Source of the DNA: an uncultured Lachnospiraceae bacterium
GTDB taxonomy: Bacteria; Bacillota; Clostridia; Lachnospirales; Lachnospiraceae
NCBI GenBank assembly: GCA_910584585.1
Contig: CAJUBP010000054.1
Coordinates: forward strand, 1 to 27,023
Reading direction: 5' to 3'
DNA length: 27,023 nucleotides
Shown here: piece after piece, positions 1-7,046 of the stretch
Layout of the letters: the number at the start of each line of letters is the position of its first letter
Position numbering within the stretch: position 1 is the stretch's first letter
Notes under the pieces: generated by a model
Seen by the model: only the letters and a program-made list of their open reading frames with translations
What the model was told of the DNA's origin: nothing
Database searches by the model: none
Made by a program: the position numbers and the translations under genes

Positions 1-44
1 TTCAAAGAACAGTTATCGTTTAAAAGGGATGTACCTTTTGACAC

Positions 45-836
45 CTAAATCATATTATTAAAATGCAATCCTGTGATAATAGCAGGACAAATAGGTCTTC
101 GATATTCTCCTGCAAAATGAATATCCAAAATATCTTTTATTTCTTGCAATTTTTCATTTTTAATAAAAAGTGAATCATATAAATTGTTATTAACAACTGA
201 ACCTGACTTTTCAAGTTCCCCAACAGATGGAAAAATTCCATTATGTAACGCAAATTCTATAACTTTAGGTATACCTTGTATGGATAAGGATGTTGGGACT
301 ATCGAAAATGCCAAATCTGTATATCTTTCTTTTCTCCCATAGCCAGCATCAAGTAAATTCTCTAAGGCACAATATACTTTACCTGCTCTACCCTTTCCAC
401 CCAAAATTTTATCGAAAGCTGTTTTTTCAAATGTATCCATCTTCAAAATTATACAAGCACCTGCATCCTTTAATCGTTTAGCAATTTCTTTATTTATAAA
501 CATACCATTTGTAAAAAGAGAAATAATTATTTTGTTTTCCTTTGCAAAATCAAGAACATCCCAAATCTTATCATCTTCTAATGGCTCACCCAAACCACAT
601 GTATAAATCCATTTAAGTCCTTTATCGCTACATTTTTTCAATAAGTCTAAAGTATTGTTCTTTGACAATTCTTTTTCCATCTTTAAACCAACATAAGGTT
701 TTGAATCACAGTAGATACAATTTGCCCCAGTACAAATTGAAGAAAATTCTATATCAAGTGATGGGATCATCCTTTTTGAGTGCGCACTAATGCAATAATC
801 AAGTGTTTGTTTACTCCACGGCAGATATTCTATCAT
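45..836 (-). CDS. Radical SAM protein, C-terminus probably truncated
   Basis: The protein has a radical SAM core. Residues 35-43 contain three cysteines spaced CX4CX2C with an aromatic residue before the last one (IYCD), which would bind the [4Fe-4S] cluster. A GLGEPL segment near residue 82 corresponds to the usual GGEP motif. The CX4 spacing differs from the common CX3CX2C. Start: ATG preceded by AGGAGG eight bases upstream. At 263 residues it is short, and the last residues (CPAIITGLHFNN) look like the beginning of a C-terminal cysteine domain that is then cut by TAG. Beyond TAG the same frame stays open to the window edge and contains another cysteine. The gene directly follows a small ORF and an XRE regulator on the same strand. 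The substrate is unknown. Confidence 0.8.
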   Translation of the reverse strand: MIEYLPWSKQTLDYCISAHSKRMIPSLDIEFSSICTGANCIYCDSKPYVGLKMEKELSKNNTLDLLKKCSDKGLKWIYTCGLGEPLEDDKIWDVLDFAKENKIIISLFTNGMFINKEIAKRLKDAGACIILKMDTFEKTAFDKILGGKGRAGKVYCALENLLDAGYGRKERYTDLAFSIVPTSLSIQGIPKVIEFALHNGIFPSVGELEKSGSVVNNNLYDSLFIKNEKLQEIKDILDIHFAGEYRRPICPAIITGLHFNNMI

Positions 837-841
837 CGCTA

Positions 842-1080
842 TTAACCTCCTAAATATTCATAACATTTTTTAAGCGTAGCAACCGCCTCCTCCGAATAAT
901 AGCGAAATTGCCTAACCGGAATATAATCATGAAGATAATAAATACCCGAATCCGTCATATTTAGCTGCAATATTGCCAGCCCCCTTTCAAGGTTTTGCCA
1001 TTCAAATATCACTTGCATACCATATCTGAATGCCCTATGCTCCCTTTTTATAAAAAGCTATCGAACATATAATTACCCAT
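842..1080 (-). pseudogene. Small ORF between XRE regulator and radical SAM gene, broken by a one-base shift
   Basis: Right after the XRE stop codon (TAAATG) an ORF begins at 1080, reads MGNYMFDSFL and stops at 1048-1050. One extra T in the T5 run (plus-strand A5 at 1052-1056) would join it to a second open frame ending at 842-844, giving a 79-residue protein. The second part alone, from ATG at 1018 (58 aa), contains TDSGIYYLHDYIPVRQFRYY and ends KKCYEYLGG. Its stop codon overlaps the ribosome binding site of the radical SAM gene. The family is not recognised. Because it sits upstream of a radical SAM enzyme it could be a partner or substrate, but this is inference. The frameshift may be real decay or a sequence error. 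Confidence 0.5.
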
Positions 1081-1749
1081 TTATTGAAATGGTAAATCAT
1101 CCGGAATATCCATAAATCCATCTGACTGTGCCTGTACAGCCTCCAACCGATCATTTGCTATATCATCAACTAATAAAGCGATAGATTCATCAGATAGCGG
1201 ATTTGGCACATTCTGCTCATAAATGGCATTTACAGAATCTGTCCATTGTAGCAACAAGAATTTATCATAAATTGCCATCGCCTGTTTCAGCCAAATATCA
1301 TAAATATTCTGGCTCCCGCCGCTATATCTGAAACGATTGTCCAAAAAATATGCAAGTACTTTATCCCTTACATAAATCGTGCTTGGATCTGGTTCGCTAT
1401 TATAACTATTATTATCATAGCCAACCTCTATGGAACCCTTTTTATAAAGAACCTCCAATACCGCCATTGCATCAGCATATGTTATGGTTTCCTCTGTCAA
1501 CTTGTGGGATTGAACCTTCGGCTCAGTTTCTTTTTCATCTGACAGTCCCAACAGCCAGTCAACTGAAACATGATACGTTTGAGCCAGTTCTGTCAATGTA
1601 GCAGCAGACGGTGGTGTCATGCCTTTCAACATTTTGCTGATATTGCTCTGAGTAGTATGTATTTTTTGAGCGAAAATCTCTTGTGAATCATTCCCCTTCA
1701 ACTCTTTGATGCGCTCCAGTGTTATATTCGTCTCTGTTTTATTTCCCAT
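1081..1749 (-). CDS. XRE-family helix-turn-helix transcriptional regulator
   Basis: Residues about 8-68 form an XRE/lambda-repressor helix-turn-helix domain: ITLERIKELKG, then SQEIFAQKI, the recognition helix region TTQSNISKMLKG, then LTELAQTYHVSVDWLLG, the usual C-terminal signature of this DNA-binding domain. The remaining 150 residues have no recognisable domain and probably mediate dimerisation or sensing. Start: ATG with AGGAG about seven bases upstream. Regulators of this shape are common on integrative elements and prophages. The downstream small ORF and radical SAM gene probably share its transcript, and the palindrome at 2090-2112 in the divergent upstream region is a candidate operator. 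Confidence 0.85.
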   Translation of the reverse strand: MGNKTETNITLERIKELKGNDSQEIFAQKIHTTQSNISKMLKGMTPPSAATLTELAQTYHVSVDWLLGLSDEKETEPKVQSHKLTEETITYADAMAVLEVLYKKGSIEVGYDNNSYNSEPDPSTIYVRDKVLAYFLDNRFRYSGGSQNIYDIWLKQAMAIYDKFLLLQWTDSVNAIYEQNVPNPLSDESIALLVDDIANDRLEAVQAQSDGFMDIPDDLPFQ

Positions 1750-2148
1750 TGCATAGCTCCTATTCCAATTTTACTGGCATTATTCTAACTTTCATAAAAA
1801 TATTCTATCATGAATAACCCCAAATGTACAGCCCATTTTTCTAAATATGATTCGAATAAAAGATATATAATTTTTTCGTTGGATTATGCATAAGCACATC
1901 ATGTAAAATTTTAATATAATAAACACGTCCTGGGGCATGACAATAAACTGCCCACCCCATTGATTGCCCCGCCTGATCAGCACGTTCCAAGAGACAAACG
2001 ATGGGACAACTGGATATTGAATCTGCCAGTTTTTGGAACACTGGCCTAACCAGAAGGGGGATTCCGTTTGGAGTGGTCAAGTACGCCATAAATTTGACGG
2101 TATGTCAAATTTTCCTCCTTACCATGCCAATCAATGGAGGGAAACACA
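1750..2148. promoter_or_regulatory. Divergent intergenic region between XRE gene and the plus-strand small gene
   Basis: About 400 bases without a convincing gene. Open frames on the minus strand here (for example 1841-2089) have no good ribosome binding site and no recognisable domain. The region holds dispersed inverted repeats (GTTCCAA at 1983-1989 with TTGGAAC at 2034-2040) and a compact palindrome at 2090-2112. It probably carries promoters for both flanking genes, but no clear -35/-10 pair was assigned. Confidence 0.4.
2090..2112. promoter_or_regulatory. Palindrome, candidate operator for the XRE regulator
   Basis: AAATTTGAC and GTCAAATTT form a perfect 9-bp inverted repeat around a 5-bp spacer (GGTAT), about 40 bases upstream of the plus-strand start at 2149. 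Its position between divergent genes, one of which encodes an HTH regulator, suggests an operator. A short RNA hairpin is the alternative. Confidence 0.4.
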
Positions 2149-2432
2149 TGACTCAAAAAAATAGTACCAACACCCATGTAACCATTAACCCGAACCATCG
2201 TCCTATGATATATTATCCTATTGATGACGATGATTACGAATCCGCAGATTTTTATAAAAATAACGGCTGTGCAGTTAGGAAAATCACACTCAACGGAAAG
2301 CCTCACCGCTTTGCACTTGTTCCAGCTCAAACACAAAAGCAAGCAGACTGTATCAACAGAGAATTCAGCTATCTACCGCAGAAAATGGACATTAAAACTC
2401 CCACATCAAATGATCAGTGCCAGAATGCCTAA
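2149..2432 (+). CDS. Small conserved-type hypothetical protein, 94 aa
   Basis: The frame is open from further upstream, but the ATG at 2149 has a strong GGAGG seven bases before it, so this start is chosen. The product is 94 residues, hydrophilic, without membrane segments. It has an acidic stretch (DDDDYESADF) and a segment GCAVRKITLNGKPHRFALVP that looks like a small beta-rich fold. Two cysteines are present. I do not recognise the family. It is divergent from the XRE gene and is followed about 100 bases later by a strong hairpin terminator. Small proteins like this are usual cargo of integrative elements, so an element-borne accessory role is inferred. No function is assigned. Confidence 0.6.
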
Positions 2433-2531
2433 ATAAAAATGGCTGTTGAACCTGGGATAGAACTCTGGCTACTCAAATTGGAATTATTGAAGTAATTAAG
2501 AATCCAAATCAAAAACTATTGCCAACCACCT

Positions 2532-2566
2532 ACAGGTCAGGCTCATTTGCCTGGCCTGTCATTTTT
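2532..2566 (+). terminator. Rho-independent terminator
   Basis: An 11-bp stem (ACAGGTCAGGC with GCCTGGCCTGT, one G-T pair), a 6-base loop, then CATTTTT. It ends the plus-strand transcript from 2149. Confidence 0.7.
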
Positions 2567-2598
2567 CCGATATGAAACATCTCCTAATCAAGCTCGGC

Positions 2599-2795
2599 CT
2601 ATATCCACAATGAATTATCCTCCACGCAATCTAAATAAGTATATTCTTCATCATTTATATTGAGCAGTTCCATATGTCGCTCTACCGGCAAGGCATTTCG
2701 ATTCGTGACAGATACAACCGCCTTTTTCCTGTTTTCTTATTTTCCCTCAGATATTTTCTCACATTAACAAAATTAAAATAATTTTTCTGTCCCAT
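2599..2795 (-). pseudogene. Small ORF broken by a one-base shift (restored 65 aa)
   Basis: ATG at 2795 has GGGAG six bases upstream and reads MGQKNYFNFVNVRKYLRENK, with a stop at 2682-2684 after 37 codons. One additional A in the AAAAA run of GGAAAAAGGCGG moves to a frame that stays open to the stop at 2599-2601. That part reads KAVVSVTNRNALPVERHMEL and ends CVEDNSLWI. The restored protein would be 65 aa. The family is not recognised. The good ribosome binding site and the coherent second half suggest a real gene that is either decayed or affected by a sequencing indel. Confidence 0.5.
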
Positions 2796-2844
2796 ATATT
2801 TCTCCCTTCTATTTTTGGTATTTTTATATACCCGTTCTATGACC

Positions 2845-3117
2845 TTAATCAGTCGTACTCAAAACATAGCTGTCATGCTGCTTAATTGATTCCACCGCCT
2901 TTGCCACGTTCCTTGTTTTCCAATGCCTATGGTAATACTCTGCTTTCCGGCTATGCTTATGGTAGAACATGACGGGCCTATCCGTACCATCCAGACTTTT
3001 GCAAATGATCCAGCAGTGCTTTGTGTTATTGGAGAGGAATTCAATATACCGCTCCGTTTCCCTTATGATGGTAAAGTATCCCTCTCCGACCTGTCTTTTC
3101 TTTTTCTTCGTAAACAT
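2845..3117 (-). CDS. Small mobile-element-type hypothetical protein, 90 aa
   Basis: The open frame extends upstream, but the ATG at 3117 has GGAG about six bases before it, so MFTKKKKRQ is chosen as the N-terminus. The protein has a basic start, then GEGYFTIIRETERYIEF, SNNTKHCWIICK and RPVMFYHKHSRKAEYYHRHW, and is rich in His, Tyr and Lys. It looks like a compact beta-rich protein of the kind carried by integrative and conjugative elements of Clostridia. That resemblance is from memory and no function is known. Upstream lie a 12-bp inverted repeat (3134-3165) and a strong minus-strand terminator (3229-3279), so expression could be controlled by attenuation. Confidence 0.6.
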   Translation of the reverse strand: MFTKKKKRQVGEGYFTIIRETERYIEFLSNNTKHCWIICKSLDGTDRPVMFYHKHSRKAEYYHRHWKTRNVAKAVESIKQHDSYVLSTTD

Positions 3118-3133
3118 ATATTCTCCTTTCAAA

Positions 3134-3165
3134 CCTTTTAACGATTGCCCGCTATCGTTAAAAGG
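3134..3165. repeat. Perfect 12-bp inverted repeat upstream of the 90-aa gene
   Basis: CCTTTTAACGAT and ATCGTTAAAAGG flank an 8-base spacer, 17 bases upstream of the ATG at 3117. As RNA it would form a stable hairpin just before the ribosome binding site. As DNA it could be an operator. Confidence 0.55.
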
Positions 3166-3228
3166 AGGTGCAAATTGGGAGGGCGAAACAGCTTCTGAAA
3201 CGGAAAAAGGTTCAAAAAGCGAAAAAAT

Positions 3229-3279
3229 AAAACCGCAGAATCCGCGGAAAGGCTTATTTCCACGCATTTCTGCGGTTTT
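3229..3279 (-). terminator. Long hairpin with minus-strand U-run: terminator or attenuator
   Basis: AAAACCGCAGAA and TTCTGCGGTTTT pair perfectly, and the stem continues inward with two mismatches. On the minus strand it is followed by TTTTATTTTTT, as in an intrinsic terminator. It lies upstream of the 3117 start, so it either ends an upstream transcript or attenuates this gene. Confidence 0.6.
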
Positions 3280-3447
3280 CCATTGTATCAATTTCGTTGT
3301 TGCGATGTTACCATGCCCTTGCAAATACTTTCCTGATTTTATTCCTATTGCAATTGGAAACAAATTGCAAATCAATTAAAAAACGCCTTACCGACCATAA
3401 AGAACGCAAAACACTTCATTTACTACATAAAATTCAACATTACCCTC

Positions 3448-3807
3448 TTATTCAATTTTTTGTATCCTCTGCACCATCGGCACATTTCCATTTGGTATCT
3501 GTGCGATTTCCTTAAAAAGTTTCTGCTGGTAAAAGAACCAAATCAGATTTTTCCTGTTCCAACATTCAATCAACATATACCATCCACCAAGGAAATTTAC
3601 GGCTCCGTCGATAACATCACGGGAGTATCCGATCAGCTCCCCCTCCTAACAACTCCTTCGAAACATTAGAGTTTCGGGAAAGCTGACCATTCAAATAACA
3701 AAGCATATCACGGATTAGCTCGCTGTGAATTTTGCACTGAAGCCATCCCGTTCTTTCCTTACCCGGTTCAACAATTCATCAATAAATGCCAGAATTTTCA
3801 ATACCAT
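3448..3807 (-). pseudogene. Decayed gene of unknown family, at least two frameshifts
   Basis: The minus strand holds three coherent segments in different frames. From ATG at 3807: MVLKILAFIDELLNRVRKER. Then ELIRDMLCYLNGQLSRNSN leading to VSKELLGG. Then, after the G5 run near 3640, ELIGYSRDVIDGAVNFLGG, followed by a Trp-rich stretch and ending PMVQRIQKIE at 3448. Deleting one G from the run joins the last two segments. Open but stop-interrupted sequence continues upstream to about 3900. No domain is recognised and no ribosome binding site is evident. It appears to be a degraded island gene. Confidence 0.45.
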
Positions 3808-4027
3808 AGAAATGTATCATCCATAAACAATCACTTCATCCTAGCTATCATCACAAACCAAGCATATCCTTGACTTCGATAGCTTTTCAAATTCAATCTC
3901 CCATTATGTAGGAACGATTCTATGTCTTTGCATCAATACAAGACATAATCTTCCCCCTTCTTACGTTTTTTATATTGTTTAAATGCACTCAAAGTTTCTG
4001 CATAACTAGAAAATGTTCAAAAAATTG

Positions 4028-4906
4028 TTATAAGTGGTTCCTCTCGGAATATAAAACACCAAGTTCTGTTTCTATCATTCGTTGATAGCATGGAAACAAA
4101 TCCTCTATAATTAAACACTGGAAATCATAAACTCCTAATTCATCAGTTTCTTCAACAAATCGTTTCCCATAAGTAGATATTACTAATATTCCCTCTATGA
4201 GAATTTTTTCATTTGTGCTAAATGCTGTCTTTATTCCTAAAATCGATCCAATATTATTATGTCTGTTATCTCTTGTTCCTAAATAGTATAAACCATCATC
4301 CGCCATTTTTTCTTTATCATTATAAAATATAACAGTTTTTAATTTTCCATCTCTATCCGGATTTATAAGCTGATAGAATACTGTAGTCGGTATTTTTACA
4401 AAATCATCTAAAGGAATCGTCATTGTCCCATCTTTTTGTGTTGCCCACATCCATTGTTCAATATCTTTAAAATTATAAATAAACGCTACTTCCAAATATT
4501 CTTTTTCAATATGAGTTATTTCAGAAATTACATTACCAAAAGAATGACTAATTTCCTTAAGACAATATTTAGCCCCATCTATATTCTCCGAATAGGATAA
4601 ATGTTCATCAGAAATCATTCGAATGTAAGTATCTCTTTTAAACTCGTTTATTTGATATATATTTGAATATGCGCATCTAGCAGCCTTGTTTCTTAATTGT
4701 GCTTTCTTATCATCTTCTTCAGAAATTGTAATTGCATAAATAATTACTAAGTCAAGTCCACCAACAACACACATTATGATTATCTTTATACTAAACGCCA
4801 TTTGTTCTTCTGGTATTTCAAAAATGAATGGAATAAAAAATGGAATTACTGTTTGGATTATAAATACACTCCAACGTATATTTCTCATTTTTTTTATAAT
4901 TTTCAC
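4028..4906 (-). CDS. 2TM membrane protein with a possible GAF-like cytosolic domain
   Basis: The start is GTG at 4906 with GGGAGG five bases upstream. Two hydrophobic segments (about residues 9-29 and 38-60) are followed by a charged linker (SEEDDKKAQLRNKA) and about 220 soluble residues. The part around GSILGIKTAFSTNEKILIEG followed by ILVIS resembles a GAF-type sensor strand order, but this is weak. Two N-terminal TM helices plus a cytosolic domain is the layout of several effector or sensor proteins in bacterial conflict systems. That is an analogy only. It lies downstream of the HNH-like gene and the small frameshifted ORF on the same strand and may be co-transcribed. No homologue is recognised with certainty. 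Confidence 0.7.
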   Translation of the reverse strand: MKIIKKMRNIRWSVFIIQTVIPFFIPFIFEIPEEQMAFSIKIIIMCVVGGLDLVIIYAITISEEDDKKAQLRNKAARCAYSNIYQINEFKRDTYIRMISDEHLSYSENIDGAKYCLKEISHSFGNVISEITHIEKEYLEVAFIYNFKDIEQWMWATQKDGTMTIPLDDFVKIPTTVFYQLINPDRDGKLKTVIFYNDKEKMADDGLYYLGTRDNRHNNIGSILGIKTAFSTNEKILIEGILVISTYGKRFVEETDELGVYDFQCLIIEDLFPCYQRMIETELGVLYSERNHL

Positions 4907-5068
4907 GTTTACCTCCCTATTCTTTCCAGCTATAAAACTGTGTTTTATTTAATACTGATTAATCTGTAATTATTACGTCCAATGTATGACAGAACAATTT
5001 ATAGCTTATGTATATTTTTCTTTGTTTTAACCACAACATTCACCAGTGTTCACTTTAGCAAAAGGACT

Positions 5069-5247
5069 TTACTTTTCCATTCTTTGAGCAAGACGGATAA
5101 TATTTTTTCGAATCAATCGTGATGCATCCGCTTTTACTTTCCAATCATGCGGATTTCTTTCAACAATTTCAAATCGGGTAATGTAATCTATTCCATTCCC
5201 CGCTATTCTTTCTTTTAACCCTCCTTTTCTATTCTCTCCTTATTCAT
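5069..5247 (-). pseudogene. Small ORF overlapping the HNH-like gene, needs a -1 shift (10 + 49 aa)
   Basis: ATG at 5247 overlaps the last codons of the HNH-like gene (ATGAATAA) and reads MNKERIEKEG, then stops at TAA 5215-5217. A -1 shift at GAG GGT TAA enters a frame that runs 49 codons to TAA at 5069-5071 and reads LKERIAGNGIDYITRFEIVE, then HDWKVKADASRLIRKN and IIRLAQRMEK. The combined protein would be 59 aa. An AAGGAGGG sequence sits immediately before the shift point. It could be a one-base deletion in a G run, a sequencing error, or programmed frameshifting. The family is not recognised. Confidence 0.45.
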
Positions 5248-6079
5248 GCCTTTCCTCTGGAACTACTATTCCTAAATTTTTACAAATCATATGTGTGATT
5301 TTAGCACGTTGTTCATCGCTCATAGCTTGATTTGCCTCTTCAAATTTCTGCTTATGAAGAAGGTTCAATTGCCAAACTAATGTTTCTGGTAATTCAATAT
5401 CATTCGGAATAATCTTTTTTCCAACTTCATAATTATGTAACAACACCTCTTCACCCCAAGCCATAGAAACAAATATCAAATAAGGAACTTGAACAGTCGT
5501 GTACGCTGCACAGAATTCATCTTCTTTTCCATAAACTTTAAAATCACCGCATACATTACTAATTATTCTTGTTGGCATATCAGAAAAATAATTCAAATAT
5601 GTTGTCGGAACAATATACTGTTTTATCATACTAATGTCATTAAAGTTTTCATGAAATAAAGCATTTCTCCACTTCTCAAGTACAATATCTATTTGAGCAT
5701 ATTCTTTCTTTGATAAATTTTTGATGCCCTTTTCCATTAAATATTTCAACGTTCTCCATGCTATCGATAACGCAAAATAACTAATCTCGTTACTCTTTGA
5801 CTCAAATTCCTTAATGCCATAACTATGCGAAAAACTCTGGTATATATTTTGGGAAAAATAGGTTTCATATTTACTAAACTTCTCTTCACATTCACCACAT
5901 AAAAATGGTAACTTTTCTCCATCTTGATACGGAATATTTGGATTATTAGAAGTTCTGAATCTTCCTGATGGAGAATTCTTTTTTATCAAATTATAAAATA
6001 ATTTAGGTACAATGTGGCTCTCCTTCAATTGACATTCCCGTTTACACAATCGGCAAATTCCAATATGCTTACTCGCCAT
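5240..6079 (-). CDS. HNH-like zinc-binding protein of the SHIxP type (uncharacterised family)
   Basis: The frame opens at 6097, but AGGAGG lies seven bases before the ATG at 6079 (MASKHIGICRLC), so that start is used (279 aa). The N-terminus has CRLC, then KESHIVPKLFYN, then about 30 residues later FLCGECEEKFSKYE. Two CxxC pairs around an SHIVP histidine match the 4-Cys HNH-like fold seen in a widespread uncharacterised family. The canonical final catalytic histidine is not obvious, so nuclease activity is uncertain. The rest is mixed helix and strand without membrane segments. It heads a likely transcript followed by a small overlapping ORF and a 2TM protein. The AT-rich island setting makes a defence or mobile-element role possible. 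Confidence 0.7.
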   Translation of the reverse strand: MASKHIGICRLCKRECQLKESHIVPKLFYNLIKKNSPSGRFRTSNNPNIPYQDGEKLPFLCGECEEKFSKYETYFSQNIYQSFSHSYGIKEFESKSNEISYFALSIAWRTLKYLMEKGIKNLSKKEYAQIDIVLEKWRNALFHENFNDISMIKQYIVPTTYLNYFSDMPTRIISNVCGDFKVYGKEDEFCAAYTTVQVPYLIFVSMAWGEEVLLHNYEVGKKIIPNDIELPETLVWQLNLLHKQKFEEANQAMSDEQRAKITHMICKNLGIVVPEERHE

Positions 6080-6501
6080 AGCAACTCCTCCTAGCAAATT
6101 ATTTACACTTATTATATATCAGATAGTAGCTCATCACTTTTATATTCTATTGCAATGAAATTGGAGCGATATTTTTTCATGAACTATTGTAACAAAGTAA
6201 CTTCTTGCAGACAACCATTTCTGCTCTTTCACAACATAGGAAAACAGCACTAGTTCATACTTTATGAAGATGCATTCTATCATTGCGTTCATCTGCTCTC
6301 CCGTTTGGTCTTTTCCTGCGGTTGAAATATTCTATGTGTCACTAAAGGTTTGTTGTTTCACACCCATACGCCATCCTTAATATTTGTAATACTTACATTA
6401 TACTATATATGATGACAAAAGTGTAGTGAAAATGCTGAATTAATCAGCGCTTCCCTAAGTTTTATGTTATTCGTCTGCCACGGTATGCTCAAGTTTGTCC
6501 C
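6080..6501. other. AT-rich non-coding stretch at the island edge
   Basis: No convincing gene was seen on either strand in these 420 bases. It contains the promoter region for the HNH-like gene and short AT-rich tracts such as TTATACTATATATGATG near 6400. No repeat or RNA motif was identified. Confidence 0.4.
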
Positions 6502-6525
6502 AAAGTGCCGAATTAGGCACTTTTT
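6502..6525 (+). terminator. Hairpin terminator, orphan
   Basis: AAAGTGCC and GGCACTTT form an 8-bp stem around GAATTA, followed by T residues on the plus strand. No plus-strand gene precedes it, so it may be a remnant. Confidence 0.5.
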
Positions 6526-6573
6526 ACCTTACTCCTGCCGTGACATACAAGCAAAATCCCTATCGTTAAAATT

Positions 6574-6599
6574 TGCACCCAAAGTCATGCTTGGGTGCA
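6574..6599 (-). terminator. Hairpin at the end of the truncated flavodoxin, at the island junction
   Basis: TGCACCCAA and TTGGGTGCA form a 9-bp stem around AGTCATGC. On the minus strand it overlaps the stop codon of the truncated flavodoxin and is followed by AATTTTAACG. It may be a terminator or part of the mobile element's end sequence. Confidence 0.45.
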
Positions 6600-7013
6600 T
6601 TGTATCAAATTGTGGTACGCAAGCCAGATCGGGTAGCCGATATATACAACGTCCGCTTTCTTTACTGCTTTCTTAATGGCTTTTATATTGGCAATTTCCG
6701 GACGCACTTTGCTTTTTGCAGGCGTTTGGGCAGACGCGTGTTCTCTGGACACACGGCTGTTTTCGTCACCATAGTCAAGATCTTCCTCTGTATAGGGATC
6801 TTTTGCTTCGATTTCTATTACTTTCCCATTTGTTGCTTTGCCAATTTTCTTTGCCGCGCCTCTTGTGGTTCCGGTTGCTGAAAAATAAAGCACCACAATG
6901 TTTTTCCTTTTTGTTTTTGCTTCCACATTCTGCACATTTACACAGGAAATCACCAGCGCAAACGCCAATGCCATAGATACCAGCCGTAAAATTTTAGTTC
7001 TGTAAGTTTTCAT
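6585..7013 (-). pseudogene. Exported flavodoxin, truncated at the YPIWW motif
   Basis: The start is ATG at 7013, because AAAGGA lies nine bases upstream; the earlier ATG at 7022 is too close to it. The N-terminal hydrophobic signal (LRLVSMALAFALVISC) ends with VEAKT, suggesting a signal peptidase I or II site. Then follows a flavodoxin domain: IVVLYFSATGTTRGAAKKIG is the first strand plus the FMN phosphate loop (SATGTT). The protein stops shortly after VVYIGYPIW, where family members continue WW plus the second FMN loop. The last dozen residues (LAYHNLIQCTQA) are not flavodoxin. The AT-rich island begins here, so the gene was probably cut by integration or deletion. Confidence 0.75.
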
Positions 7014-7046
7014 AAATACCATTCCTTTCTTTTTTCATACGATACG

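Noticed and set aside
1841..2089. Minus-strand 82-codon open frame upstream of the XRE gene
   Set aside because: It has no ribosome binding site, no recognisable domain and overlaps the probable divergent promoter region.
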